Positions 7,177 to 15,524 of a DNA stretch of 64,000 bases are shown here, one piece after another (within the stretch, counting starts at the first letter, position 1; every line of letters begins with the position of its first letter). The notes below the pieces were generated by a model. That model saw only the letters and a program-made list of their open reading frames with translations. It was not told the origin of the DNA and did not search any database. The position numbers were made by a program, and so were the translations under genes. The DNA is from Ignavibacteriota bacterium (GTDB lineage: Bacteria; Bacteroidota; Ignavibacteria; Kapaibacteriales; UBA2268): positions 1 through 64,000 of the forward strand of contig JAGQWJ010000002.1 in NCBI GenBank assembly GCA_020437395.1, in the 5' to 3' direction.

Positions 7177-7203
7177 AAAAAAACCTCGAACTATGCCCGA
7201 GGT
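7177..7203 (-). terminator. Rho-independent terminator of the sdhCAB operon
   Basis: ACCTCGGGC-ATA-GTTCGAGGT on the minus strand forms a 9-bp stem (two G-T wobbles) followed by seven T. It starts about 32 bases after the sdhB stop codon. Confidence 0.88.
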
Positions 7204-7235
7204 CTTTTTAAAAATATAATCTATGTCTAAACCGA

Positions 7236-7988
7236 TTAGTCTCTGTATGCAGTAGCTCTTGCTTTTGCATATTCGAAATTCATCTCTGAGATGAACTCAA
7301 CAGAAATTGATTTAGGACATGCCGCCTCACATTCATAGTGATTAGTACATGAGCCGAATCCTTCTTTGTCCATTTGCTCAACCATTGCTATAGTACGCTT
7401 TTTCTTCTCTGCTTGGCCTTGTGGTAATACGTTTAAGTGCTTTAGCTTTGCCGATGTAAATAGCATAGCTGCTCCGTTAGGGCATGCCGCAACGCATGCA
7501 CCACAACCTATACAAGCCGCTGCATCCATTGCTACATCTGCTTTAGATTTTGGAACTGGTATATCGTTGGCATCTGGAGCAGAGCCCGTTTTTATGCTTA
7601 TATATCCACCAGACTGAATTATTCTGTCTAAGGCACTTCTATCAACAACCAAATCTCTTATCACTGGGAATGAATTGTTTCTGAATGGCTCTATATAAAT
7701 TTCTTGACCATCTTTGAACTTTCTCATGTGCAGTTGACAAGCTGTAGTTGCTTTCTCCGGCCCATGTGGGTTCCCATTGATTGTCATAGAACAAGACCCA
7801 CAAATTCCCTCACGACAGTCGTGGTCGAAGGCTACAGGGTCTTTGCCCTCTACTATCAAATCTTCGTTCAGTACGTCTAGCATTTCAAGAAATGACATAT
7901 CTTCAGAAATATCACTAACAGCATATTGCTCAAAAGCACCATTAGTTTTATTGTTCTTCTGACGCCATATATGAAGTTTTAAATTCAT
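7236..7988 (-). CDS. sdhB: Succinate dehydrogenase/fumarate reductase iron-sulfur subunit
   Basis: This 250-residue subunit carries electrons from SdhA to the membrane quinone site. The 2Fe-2S ligands are C58, C63, C66 and C84 (CREGICGSC ... TACQLH). The C-terminal ferredoxin-like domain has [12 protein letters not shown] (159-170) and [12 protein letters not shown] (214-225), supplying the 4Fe-4S and 3Fe-4S clusters. Sequence and length fit the Bacteroidota type B enzyme. It is the last gene of sdhCAB, starts 19 bases after sdhA, and is followed by a clear terminator. The direction of catalysis (oxidase or reductase) cannot be told from the sequence. Confidence 0.97.
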   Translation of the reverse strand: MNLKLHIWRQKNNKTNGAFEQYAVSDISEDMSFLEMLDVLNEDLIVEGKDPVAFDHDCREGICGSCSMTINGNPHGPEKATTACQLHMRKFKDGQEIYIEPFRNNSFPVIRDLVVDRSALDRIIQSGGYISIKTGSAPDANDIPVPKSKADVAMDAAACIGCGACVAACPNGAAMLFTSAKLKHLNVLPQGQAEKKKRTIAMVEQMDKEGFGSCTNHYECEAACPKSISVEFISEMNFEYAKARATAYRD

Positions 7989-8007
7989 TTCAAATTCTCC
8001 TTAATTG

Positions 8008-9921
8008 TTATTTGTAGCTTCTTACAGCTAACTTAACATTTTCAAATTCTAATTGTTCTTTATGCAACTCTGGTCTTTGACCAACGCCTTTGTATTCCCA
8101 AGCTGCTACATATCTGTAATCATCGTCATTTCTCTTTGCTTCACCGTCTGGAGTTTGGTGTTCCTCGCGGAAGTGTGCACCAGCCGATTCGTCTCTATCC
8201 AAAGCATCATAAGCCATTATCTCTGCAAACTCTAAGAAATCTGCCACTCTCGATGCTTTTTCGAGTGAGATATTGTACTCAGCACCTGTACCTACTATTT
8301 TTACGTCTTTCCAAAACTCTTCGCGTATTTTCGGAATTTCTTCGAGTGCGTATTTCAGCCCAGCTTCATTTCTTGCCATCCCAACTTTATCCCACATTAG
8401 TTTACCCAACTTTCTATGGAAGTATGAAGGAGTTTTAGTTCCATTAACATTGATTAACTTATTAATTTTGTCTTCAACTTCCTTAACAGTTGCCTTACAC
8501 TCAGGAGTATCAGCATCAATTTTCTTGAGTTCTGCTTTCGCTAAGTAGTTACCTATAGTGTAAGGTAATACAAAGTAACCATCTGCCAATCCTTGCATAA
8601 GTGCAGAAGCACCTAGTCTATTAGCTCCGTGGTCAGAGAAATTAGCTTCACCTATTACATGTAAACCTTCCAATGTACTCATCAAGTTGTAATCTACCCA
8701 TAAACCGCCCATTGTATAGTGAGACGCAGGGTATATCATCATTGGTGTTTCATAAGGATTGTCACCAGTGATTCTCTCGTACATTTCGAATAGATTGCCA
8801 TATCTCTCTGCTATAGTATCCTTACCCAATCTAGCGATTGCGTCTTTGAAATCTAGATAAACACCATACCCAGTAGCTCCTACTCCACGCCCATCATCAC
8901 AAGCTTCTTTTGCTGATCGAGATGATATATCTCTTGGAGATAGATTACCAAAACTAGGGTACTTTCTTTCCAAGTAATAATCTCTTTCATTTTCAGGTAT
9001 TTCACTTGGCTTGCGTTTGTCGCCTTTTGCTTTTGGTACCCAAATTCTTCCATCATTTCTTAATGATTCTGACATTAGAGTTAGTTTAGATTGATACTCA
9101 CCACTAACAGGAATACAAGTTGGGTGAATTTGAGTATAACAAGGGTTCGCGAAGAACGCTCCTTTTTTATATGCTCTATATGTCGCTGTTACGTTACATG
9201 CTTGAGCATTTGTCGATAAATAGAAAACGTTGCCGTAACCACCAGTTGCTAATACAACCGAGTCAGCCAAGTGAGTTTCTAACTCACCAGTTACTAAGTC
9301 TCTTGTGACTACTCCACGAGCTTTACCATCAACGACAATAATGTCCATCATCTCTTTTCTTGTACGAAGTTTTACTCCACCACTTTCAACTTCTTTAGCT
9401 AATGCTTGGTATGCACCCAATAGCAATTGTTGACCAGTTTGTCCTCTTGCGTAGAACGTACGCGATACTTGTGCACCACCAAATGAACGGTTAGCTAAGT
9501 TCCCACCATATTCGCGTGCAAAAGGCACTCCTTGTGCTGTAGCTTGATCTATTATATTTACACTTACTTGTGCTAATCGATAAACGTTAGCTTCACGTGA
9601 ACGGAAATCGCCACCTTTGACAGTGTCATAGAACAATCGCCAAACACTATCACCATCATTTGGGTAGTTTTTAGCTGAGTTTATACCACCTTGAGCAGCT
9701 ATCGAGTGAGCTCTTCGTGAACTATCGTGAAAAGTAATTGTTTCGACTTGGTAGCCCAATTCCGACAGAGTAGCCGAAGCAGAAGCACCAGCCAAACCAG
9801 TTCCAACTACTATAATTTTATATTTACGCTTATTTGCTGGATTGATAAGATTAATATCAAATTTATGTTTAGTCCATTTATCCTGTATTGGACCTTCTGG
9901 TATTCTTGCGTCTAATTTCAT
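8008..9921 (-). CDS. sdhA: Succinate dehydrogenase/fumarate reductase flavoprotein subunit
   Basis: A 637-residue flavoprotein that oxidises succinate (or reduces fumarate). The FAD dinucleotide fold is at residues 37-60 ([20 protein letters not shown]). The covalent-FAD region is [18 protein letters not shown] with His72. The later segment [20 protein letters not shown] is the conserved C-terminal FAD contact. The active-site domain includes [20 protein letters not shown]. Its length fits the Bacteroidota/epsilonproteobacterial type rather than E. coli SdhA. Its ATG overlaps the sdhC stop in an ATGA, so translation is probably coupled. Confidence 0.97.
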   Translation of the reverse strand: MKLDARIPEGPIQDKWTKHKFDINLINPANKRKYKIIVVGTGLAGASASATLSELGYQVETITFHDSSRRAHSIAAQGGINSAKNYPNDGDSVWRLFYDTVKGGDFRSREANVYRLAQVSVNIIDQATAQGVPFAREYGGNLANRSFGGAQVSRTFYARGQTGQQLLLGAYQALAKEVESGGVKLRTRKEMMDIIVVDGKARGVVTRDLVTGELETHLADSVVLATGGYGNVFYLSTNAQACNVTATYRAYKKGAFFANPCYTQIHPTCIPVSGEYQSKLTLMSESLRNDGRIWVPKAKGDKRKPSEIPENERDYYLERKYPSFGNLSPRDISSRSAKEACDDGRGVGATGYGVYLDFKDAIARLGKDTIAERYGNLFEMYERITGDNPYETPMMIYPASHYTMGGLWVDYNLMSTLEGLHVIGEANFSDHGANRLGASALMQGLADGYFVLPYTIGNYLAKAELKKIDADTPECKATVKEVEDKINKLINVNGTKTPSYFHRKLGKLMWDKVGMARNEAGLKYALEEIPKIREEFWKDVKIVGTGAEYNISLEKASRVADFLEFAEIMAYDALDRDESAGAHFREEHQTPDGEAKRNDDDYRYVAAWEYKGVGQRPELHKEQLEFENVKLAVRSYK

Positions 9922-10604
9922 ACTTGACCTCCTACAATTCCTAACATAATGCTTATTGGTATTGAGATTAAAGAAATTACTATCACTACAGCAAATACTG
10001 CTGCAACTTTTTGAATCATTGGTGTGAACTTCTTACCGTGTATTCCTAAAGATTGGAACATACTATGTACACCATGTTTCAAATGGAAACCTAAGAACAC
10101 AACAGCAACAATATAAAATAAGGAAACAAGAACATTTCTGAATCCTAATACTACCATTGAGTAAACGTCGTGCACTTGTCTTCCATTTTCTAAAGTAGCT
10201 TCCATTCCATAAGCATTAGCATCAACCACTCCAAAAGTAAAATGAGCTAAGTGATACAGAACGAAGAACAAAATAGTTAAACCAGCATAAGCCATAAACC
10301 TTCCTGAGAAAGTAGATGCCTTGTAGTTGTTAACCTTATATTTACCAGCTACGGCTTTGTTGTGTCTTACTAAATTGATTGTTGCAATAACATGTAATAT
10401 CAAAGAAATAATTAGAACAATTCTCATCGCCCAAACTACACCACCTATGTCCTTTAACCCTACTGCGTATGCATTAATTGCTTCTGGTCCAGCATAGATC
10501 AGCAAGTTCCCAAGGGTATGACCTATGATGAAGCCCACCATAATTAATCCCGTAATAGCAACCACAAACTTGCTTAGAATACTGGATTTTAAAAAACCTA
10601 ACAT
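9918..10604 (-). CDS. sdhC: Succinate dehydrogenase cytochrome b membrane anchor
   Basis: A 228-residue protein with five predicted membrane helices, the single-subunit diheme anchor of type B succinate:quinone reductases. Candidate heme-binding histidines lie within helices ([52 protein letters not shown]). It inserts SdhAB into the cytoplasmic membrane and reduces menaquinone. First gene of the operon; the 5' flank is an AT-rich divergent region shared with the sodium symporter gene. The family is clear from helices, length and gene order. Confidence 0.95.
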   Translation of the reverse strand: MLGFLKSSILSKFVVAITGLIMVGFIIGHTLGNLLIYAGPEAINAYAVGLKDIGGVVWAMRIVLIISLILHVIATINLVRHNKAVAGKYKVNNYKASTFSGRFMAYAGLTILFFVLYHLAHFTFGVVDANAYGMEATLENGRQVHDVYSMVVLGFRNVLVSLFYIVAVVFLGFHLKHGVHSMFQSLGIHGKKFTPMIQKVAAVFAVVIVISLISIPISIMLGIVGGQV

Positions 10605-10822
10605 ATTTAAACTATCCTATGTGATTTTAAAATTTTTTTTGTTTGTTGAATTTTTATTTTATCTTTAGCGATTAAAATTTACGAATTAGAATTTTAATCT
10701 TGAGAAAATTTAAAATTATCAGAATTACTTTTTCTTGTATTATAAGTTAAGAAACTTGTAATTTAAATCAAATTTTCACTTCGTACTTTACAATTTTTGT
10801 TGAAAAAAATATAAAGGAATTT

Positions 10823-12394
10823 ATGGCAGATAGAGAGCATTGGAACAGTAGGTTAGGATTAATATTTGCGATGGCGGGAAATGCCGTTGGTCTTGGAAAC
10901 TTTTTAAGATTCCCTGTTCAAGCGGCACAAAATGGAGGTGGGGCGTTTATGATACCATATTTCACTGCTTTTATTTTGCTTGCTATTCCACTTATGTGGG
11001 TCGAGTGGTCGATAGGTCGTAGAGGCGGTCAATACGGTCACGGTAGTTTGCCAGGTATGTTCGACACATTAACAAAAAGTAAAGTTGCGAAATATTTTGG
11101 TGCTATTGGTATTCTTATTTCAACATTGGTTATGATATATTATGTGTATATTATATCATGGACATTGGGCTTCTCCTTCTTTTCACTTATAGGTACTTTC
11201 AACGATTTTCATACCTTAGAAAGTATGAAAACTTTTCTCTACTCTTATCAAGGTATAGGAGAGGGCTACTTTAGTACGCAATGGCCTGCATATATTTTTT
11301 TGATGATTACTTTAGCTGTGAATTTTTATATTCTTTCTAAAGGTATTTCCGGTGGTATAGAGAAATTTGCAACCATAGCTGTTCCTTTGTTGATAGGATT
11401 CGGCGTAGTGCTAGTTGCGTGGGTATTTTTCTTAGGTGCTCCAAATCCAGATTTACCAGACTTCAGTACTTTCGTCGGTATAAACTATATATGGGAGCCA
11501 AATTTTGAACTTCTTGGTGAGTCCAAAATATGGCTTGCTGCCGCAGGTCAAGTTTTCTTCACTCTTAGTGTGGGTATGGGGACTTTGCAAGCTTACGCTA
11601 GTTACTTAGACAAAAATGATGATATAGCTCTAAGCGGATTAGCAACTGCTGGAATAAATGAGTTTAGTGAAGTTGTTCTTGGTAGTATGATTGCAATTCC
11701 AATTGCAACTGCTTTTTTCGGATTAGCTATGACTCAAACTATAGCGGAAGCTGGTGCATTTGATCTTGGTATAATTGCAATGGCATCTGTTTTTACCGAG
11801 ATTCCTTTTGGTAGCATTCTGAGCTTTATTTGGTTTTTCTTACTTTTCATAGCAGGAGTAACTTCATCTGTTGCTATGGCACAACCACTCATCTCATTTT
11901 TACAAGAACAATTCAGATTTAAAAGAAATAAGGCCACTGTTGCAGTAGGTATTTTGATTTTCATCGGAGTACATTTTGTGTTCCTTTACTTAGAGCATGG
12001 TTTCTTAGAAGAGATGGATTATTGGGCAGGAACATTTGGTTTAGTTGTTATCTCACTTTTTGAAGTTATTCTATTCGCTTGGGTTTTTGGTATGGATAAA
12101 GGATGGGCTGAAATTAATCGTGGTTCTGATATTAAAATTCCTAAGATTTTCTACTATGTAATTAAATATGTAACACCGACATACTTACTGTTTATACTAA
12201 TATTCTGGACTTATCAAGATGCAATTCCTACACTATTAATGGAAAACGCCAAAGAAGCAGATATAATCTACAAATGGGGCGCTCGTTTATTTATGACAGC
12301 AATCTTTATGTCATTATGTGGTCTGATTTGGTTGGCTTGGAAACGAAACAATGGTAAAGCATATACTCAAGAAGAAATCGAAGGAGCTGAATAA
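10823..12394 (+). CDS. Sodium-dependent amino-acid symporter, NSS (SNF) family
   Basis: A 523-residue transporter with about 11-12 membrane helices. The start WNSRLGLIFAMAGNAVGLGN, then FLRFP, is the helix 1 Na+/substrate motif of the neurotransmitter:sodium symporter family (GNxWRFP in most members; here Trp is replaced by Leu). GGGAFMIPY follows. The middle has GQVFFTLSVGMGTLQAYASY, the helix 6 region. It probably imports an amino acid with Na+. The gene overlaps by one base with a 41-residue membrane peptide of the MetS kind, supporting the MetP-like bacterial subgroup. The substrate is not determinable. Confidence 0.94.
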   Translation: MADREHWNSRLGLIFAMAGNAVGLGNFLRFPVQAAQNGGGAFMIPYFTAFILLAIPLMWVEWSIGRRGGQYGHGSLPGMFDTLTKSKVAKYFGAIGILISTLVMIYYVYIISWTLGFSFFSLIGTFNDFHTLESMKTFLYSYQGIGEGYFSTQWPAYIFLMITLAVNFYILSKGISGGIEKFATIAVPLLIGFGVVLVAWVFFLGAPNPDLPDFSTFVGINYIWEPNFELLGESKIWLAAAGQVFFTLSVGMGTLQAYASYLDKNDDIALSGLATAGINEFSEVVLGSMIAIPIATAFFGLAMTQTIAEAGAFDLGIIAMASVFTEIPFGSILSFIWFFLLFIAGVTSSVAMAQPLISFLQEQFRFKRNKATVAVGILIFIGVHFVFLYLEHGFLEEMDYWAGTFGLVVISLFEVILFAWVFGMDKGWAEINRGSDIKIPKIFYYVIKYVTPTYLLFILIFWTYQDAIPTLLMENAKEADIIYKWGARLFMTAIFMSLCGLIWLAWKRNNGKAYTQEEIEGAE

Positions 12395-12519
12395 TGGAAC
12401 AAATTACAACTGAAGCCATTATCTTTATGGCACTTGGCTGGGGATTCGTAATAGCAATGGTCATATATACAATGAAAAAAATACTGACCGATAAGATTAG
12501 CTATGAAGAAGATGATTAA
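12394..12519 (+). CDS. Small membrane subunit of the NSS transporter (MetS-like)
   Basis: A 41-residue peptide starting MEQITTEAIIFMALGWGFVI, then AMVIYTMKK and an acidic tail (SYEEDD). It is one membrane helix preceded by a short polar head, the shape of MetS, the small subunit described for the MetPS methionine/alanine importer. Its ATG overlaps the transporter stop (TAATG), so the two are translationally coupled. The hairpin terminator lies 30 bases downstream, which makes it the end of the operon. The role is inferred from context and shape. Confidence 0.8.
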   Translation: MEQITTEAIIFMALGWGFVIAMVIYTMKKILTDKISYEEDD

Positions 12520-12548
12520 TTAAAATATAACTTACAGATTTTTTAATA

Positions 12549-12590
12549 AAATAGCTTTAAATATCCAATTTTAAAGCTATTTTTGTTTTT
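12549..12590 (+). terminator. Rho-independent terminator of the NSS transporter operon
   Basis: AAATAGCTTTAAA ... TTTAAAGCTATTT forms a 13-bp stem with an 8-base loop, followed by a T-rich tail (ttgttttt). Confidence 0.88.
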
Positions 12591-12628
12591 TATTCGTTTA
12601 CAGCACACAAAAAAAGATTCTAATTATA

Positions 12629-13435
12629 ATGAAACACGAAAAACCAAAATCGTCACCTAAAAGGTTGGGTAAAGAAACCAAACAATACAAAAAGAAAAAG
12701 AAATTAGACGAGTTGGATCAGTTAATTCGACTAAATAAATTTATATCAGATGCAGGCTATACATCAAGAAGAAAAGCCGATGAGCTAATAGAAGCTGGAA
12801 GAGTAACCGTAGGTGGCAAAATAGTAAAGGGATTAGGTACCAAAGTACGCAAAGGTGATAATGTAAGAGTTGATGGTGATTCAATAGGTTATGAAGAAAA
12901 ACATGTTTACTATATTTTAAATAAACCTAAGGATACAATTACCACTACTGAAGACCAGTTTAACCGAAAAACCGTTATGGATATTGTTAAAGTGAGAAGA
13001 AGAGTTTATCCAGTTGGTCGATTAGATAGAAATTCAACTGGTGCTTTGATACTCACAAATGATGGAGAGTTGGCAAACCGACTTACTCATCCTAGCTATG
13101 AAATAGAACGTATATATAAAGTTAAGCTTGACAAAAAATTAGAAGTTCAACATGCTAGACAGATTGCCAATGGTGGGGTTGATCTTGATGGTGAAATTAC
13201 CGCTCCCTGCGAAATATTTATTGACCCAAAACATGGGGACAATCTTACTATGTCTATGTACGAAGGTAAGAACCGAGAAATCAGAAGAATCTTCGAAAAG
13301 TTTGGTTATTTCGTGAAAAAACTAGATCGTAAATCTTATGGTTGTATATCAAACTCTGGAATGGCCAGGGGGGAATATCGTCAATTGAACAAAAATGAAA
13401 TTACTGCGTTAAGAAAGCTAGTTGGATTACGTTAA
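12629..13435 (+). CDS. rluB: Ribosomal large-subunit pseudouridine synthase, RluB/RsuA type
   Basis: A 268-residue protein. After a lysine-rich tail (residues 1-28) there is an S4 RNA-binding domain (IRLNKFISDAGYTSRRKADE, about 33-90) and a pseudouridine synthase domain. The catalytic motif GRLDRNSTGALILTNDGELA holds the active Asp. The later segment MSMYEGKNREIRRIFEKFG is typical of the RsuA/RluB/RluE/RluF group, and length and S4 domain favour RluB (23S rRNA near position 2605). The basic N-terminal extension is common in this bacterial group. The ATG lies behind an AT-rich leader after the terminator. Confidence 0.93.
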   Translation: MKHEKPKSSPKRLGKETKQYKKKKKLDELDQLIRLNKFISDAGYTSRRKADELIEAGRVTVGGKIVKGLGTKVRKGDNVRVDGDSIGYEEKHVYYILNKPKDTITTTEDQFNRKTVMDIVKVRRRVYPVGRLDRNSTGALILTNDGELANRLTHPSYEIERIYKVKLDKKLEVQHARQIANGGVDLDGEITAPCEIFIDPKHGDNLTMSMYEGKNREIRRIFEKFGYFVKKLDRKSYGCISNSGMARGEYRQLNKNEITALRKLVGLR

Positions 13436-13451
13436 ATAGAATAAATGATTA

Positions 13452-15524
13452 ATGAATTTTTTAAACCCATTTGTATTATTCGGACTAGCAGCAGCTTCGA
13501 TTCCTATTATTTTGCATCTAATTAACCTTAGAAAGCAAAAGACTATCGAGTTTTCTACTCTGAAGTTTCTCAAAGAATTGCAGAAGTCTAGTATTAAGAA
13601 GTTAAAGATAAAACAATGGCTACTTCTATTGTTACGAACACTTCTTATAATTTTTGCAGTATTTGCTTTTTCAAGACCAACGATTCAAAGCTCAATACCG
13701 GGCTTCACTGAATATTCCAATACAAGTATGATTATTCTAATTGACAATTCATACAGTATGGATGTATCTGACGAAAACGGCAACAGGTTAAGACAAGCAA
13801 AAAAAATTGCTAAATCTCTTGTGAACTCAATGAAAGAAGGTGATCAAGCATTGGTAATGCCTTTGTCAGGCAATCTTCCTTTGCGTTCGTTTAGTTGGTC
13901 AACTAACAAAGACTTATTGAATAAGAGCATAGAAGAGGTACAAATTGGTACAATCAATGCAAAACTAAATACTAATTTGAAATTTGCGTCTATATTGATG
14001 ACTGAGGCACTAAATCTCAATAAATTAGTATATTTAATCTCTGATTTACAAGAGAATATAGTCGAAGAAATAGATACTAATAAATATTTTAAAAATGATG
14101 TTTCTTTGCTCGTAGCAAACGTGGGTAGAAACTCTAAAAAAGAATTTAGTAATTTGAGCATAGACTCTGTCCGTATAGTAAGTACTATCATACAGAAAGA
14201 TAGACCTGTTGAAGTTGAAGTTTTTATCAAAAATCATAGCAATAAAAAAATAACAGATAATTTATTGAGCTTAGTATTCAATGGTAAAAAAGTTGCCCAA
14301 AAGACTATCGATATTGGTGCAGATGAACTCAAAAGCACAGCAATTACAGCACCTTATAGTACTGCGGAGATTGTAAGTGCCGAATTACAATTAGAAAACG
14401 ACGAACTCTTGCCAGATAATAATTTCTATTTTTCTTTCAATATTCCAAAACAACCATTTGTTACTGTTATTTCAGAATCTGAAAATCTGTTCTTTGATGC
14501 ATTACTGACTAATTTGAAATCATTCAATGCAATTTCTGACTATCAGTTTATCAATGATGTAAAAGATTATTCTGCATCTCAAGAAAAAGTATTAATTATT
14601 GCGAAAAATAGTTTGACCAAGCAGGAATTAGCACATATTGCAAACCTACAGACAAATGGTGCTAAAATAATACTCTTTGCACCAAGAGATAATCTGACAG
14701 AATTTCTAACAAATTCCAAATTAATAGGTATTGATGTAAATTCTATTGCAAGGTACGACGTTAAACCTGCAGAGTTTATCAAAGTTGACAAACTTCACCC
14801 AATTTTTAGTGGAGTATTCAAGGGGGAGACTTCAGACCAAAAAGAGGTCGAGTCACCTCAGATAAAAGTTGAAATCCCTACTCAAAATGGTAGAGCTATA
14901 ATAGAAACACAATCTGGAAACTTTCTAAGCCAATATGATATTGCCAAGAGTAAGTTGTTTTATTTCTCAGTTCCAATCAATTCAGATTGGAGTGACTTTC
15001 AACTGCTGAGTCTATTCCCTTCACTTCTTTACAAAACTATTACTTATCTCAATACTAGTTACGAAGGTCAATTAGCAGACCAAATCAATCAGAATAGTTT
15101 GTTAATAAATACGGAACTATCGGCAAGTACTAAGTTTAGTGTTTTGGCACCCAGTGGAGTCGAAAACTTTGTCGATGCCTCAAAGTCTGGCAACAATTAT
15201 GTATTGCAGATTGATGATAAATCTCAATTTGGTAATTATTTAGTGAAAAATAACAATCAGATTGTTGTTGCGTATTATAGTATAAATCCTAACAAATCTG
15301 AATCAGATCTTAAATCTATGAACGAAGATGTACTGATTAAAAAAATATCAGATATTGGGATTGAATCTAATAATATCACTATATTGGATGATGATAGAAA
15401 TATTGAAGAAAGTATAAAAAGAGCAAAACTCGGAACAGAATTGTGGCAACTCTTCTTGGCACTTGCTTTGCTTTGTGGATTAGCAGAACTTCTTGTGCAA
15501 AGATCAACAAAAAATATTGAGTAA
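13452..15524 (+). CDS. BatA-domain VWA membrane protein
   Basis: A 690-residue protein. Residues 1-77 are the BatA N-terminal domain: two helices around a basic loop (LFGLAAASIPIILHLINL, then KQKTIEFSTLKFLKEL, then LLLLLRTLLIIFAVFAFSRP). A von Willebrand A domain follows with MIIL-IDNSYSMD as the MIDAS DxSxS motif (about residue 96). The long middle part looks like a DUF4159/glutamine-amidotransferase-like fold. A C-terminal membrane helix (LFLALALLCGLAELLV) anchors the end. Such proteins occur in Bacteroidota and Chlorobi next to envelope genes; the function is unknown. It is directly followed by the TPR lipoprotein gene. Confidence 0.88.
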   Translation: MNFLNPFVLFGLAAASIPIILHLINLRKQKTIEFSTLKFLKELQKSSIKKLKIKQWLLLLLRTLLIIFAVFAFSRPTIQSSIPGFTEYSNTSMIILIDNSYSMDVSDENGNRLRQAKKIAKSLVNSMKEGDQALVMPLSGNLPLRSFSWSTNKDLLNKSIEEVQIGTINAKLNTNLKFASILMTEALNLNKLVYLISDLQENIVEEIDTNKYFKNDVSLLVANVGRNSKKEFSNLSIDSVRIVSTIIQKDRPVEVEVFIKNHSNKKITDNLLSLVFNGKKVAQKTIDIGADELKSTAITAPYSTAEIVSAELQLENDELLPDNNFYFSFNIPKQPFVTVISESENLFFDALLTNLKSFNAISDYQFINDVKDYSASQEKVLIIAKNSLTKQELAHIANLQTNGAKIILFAPRDNLTEFLTNSKLIGIDVNSIARYDVKPAEFIKVDKLHPIFSGVFKGETSDQKEVESPQIKVEIPTQNGRAIIETQSGNFLSQYDIAKSKLFYFSVPINSDWSDFQLLSLFPSLLYKTITYLNTSYEGQLADQINQNSLLINTELSASTKFSVLAPSGVENFVDASKSGNNYVLQIDDKSQFGNYLVKNNNQIVVAYYSINPNKSESDLKSMNEDVLIKKISDIGIESNNITILDDDRNIEESIKRAKLGTELWQLFLALALLCGLAELLVQRSTKNIE
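15457..15472 (+). promoter_or_regulatory. Sigma-54 -24/-12 promoter match
   Basis: TGGCAC-N5-TTGC with the correct 12-base GG-to-GC distance, about 55 bases before the TPR lipoprotein start. It lies within coding DNA (Leu-Ala-rich helix), so chance is possible. The two-component pair downstream includes an NtrC-type activator with the sigma-54 contact motif GAFTGA. Confidence 0.3.

Larger units (their letters stand above)
7144..7203 (-). repeat. Copy B of the terminator-promoter direct repeat
   Basis: This is the partner of copy A. The two copies are 1.01 kb apart and bracket the mrr gene exactly. This copy carries the sdhB terminator and the presumed mrr promoter. Confidence 0.85.

Noticed and set aside
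8053-9915. Several plus-strand frames opposite sdhA
   Set aside because: They are antisense to a complete flavoprotein gene, with no independent features.
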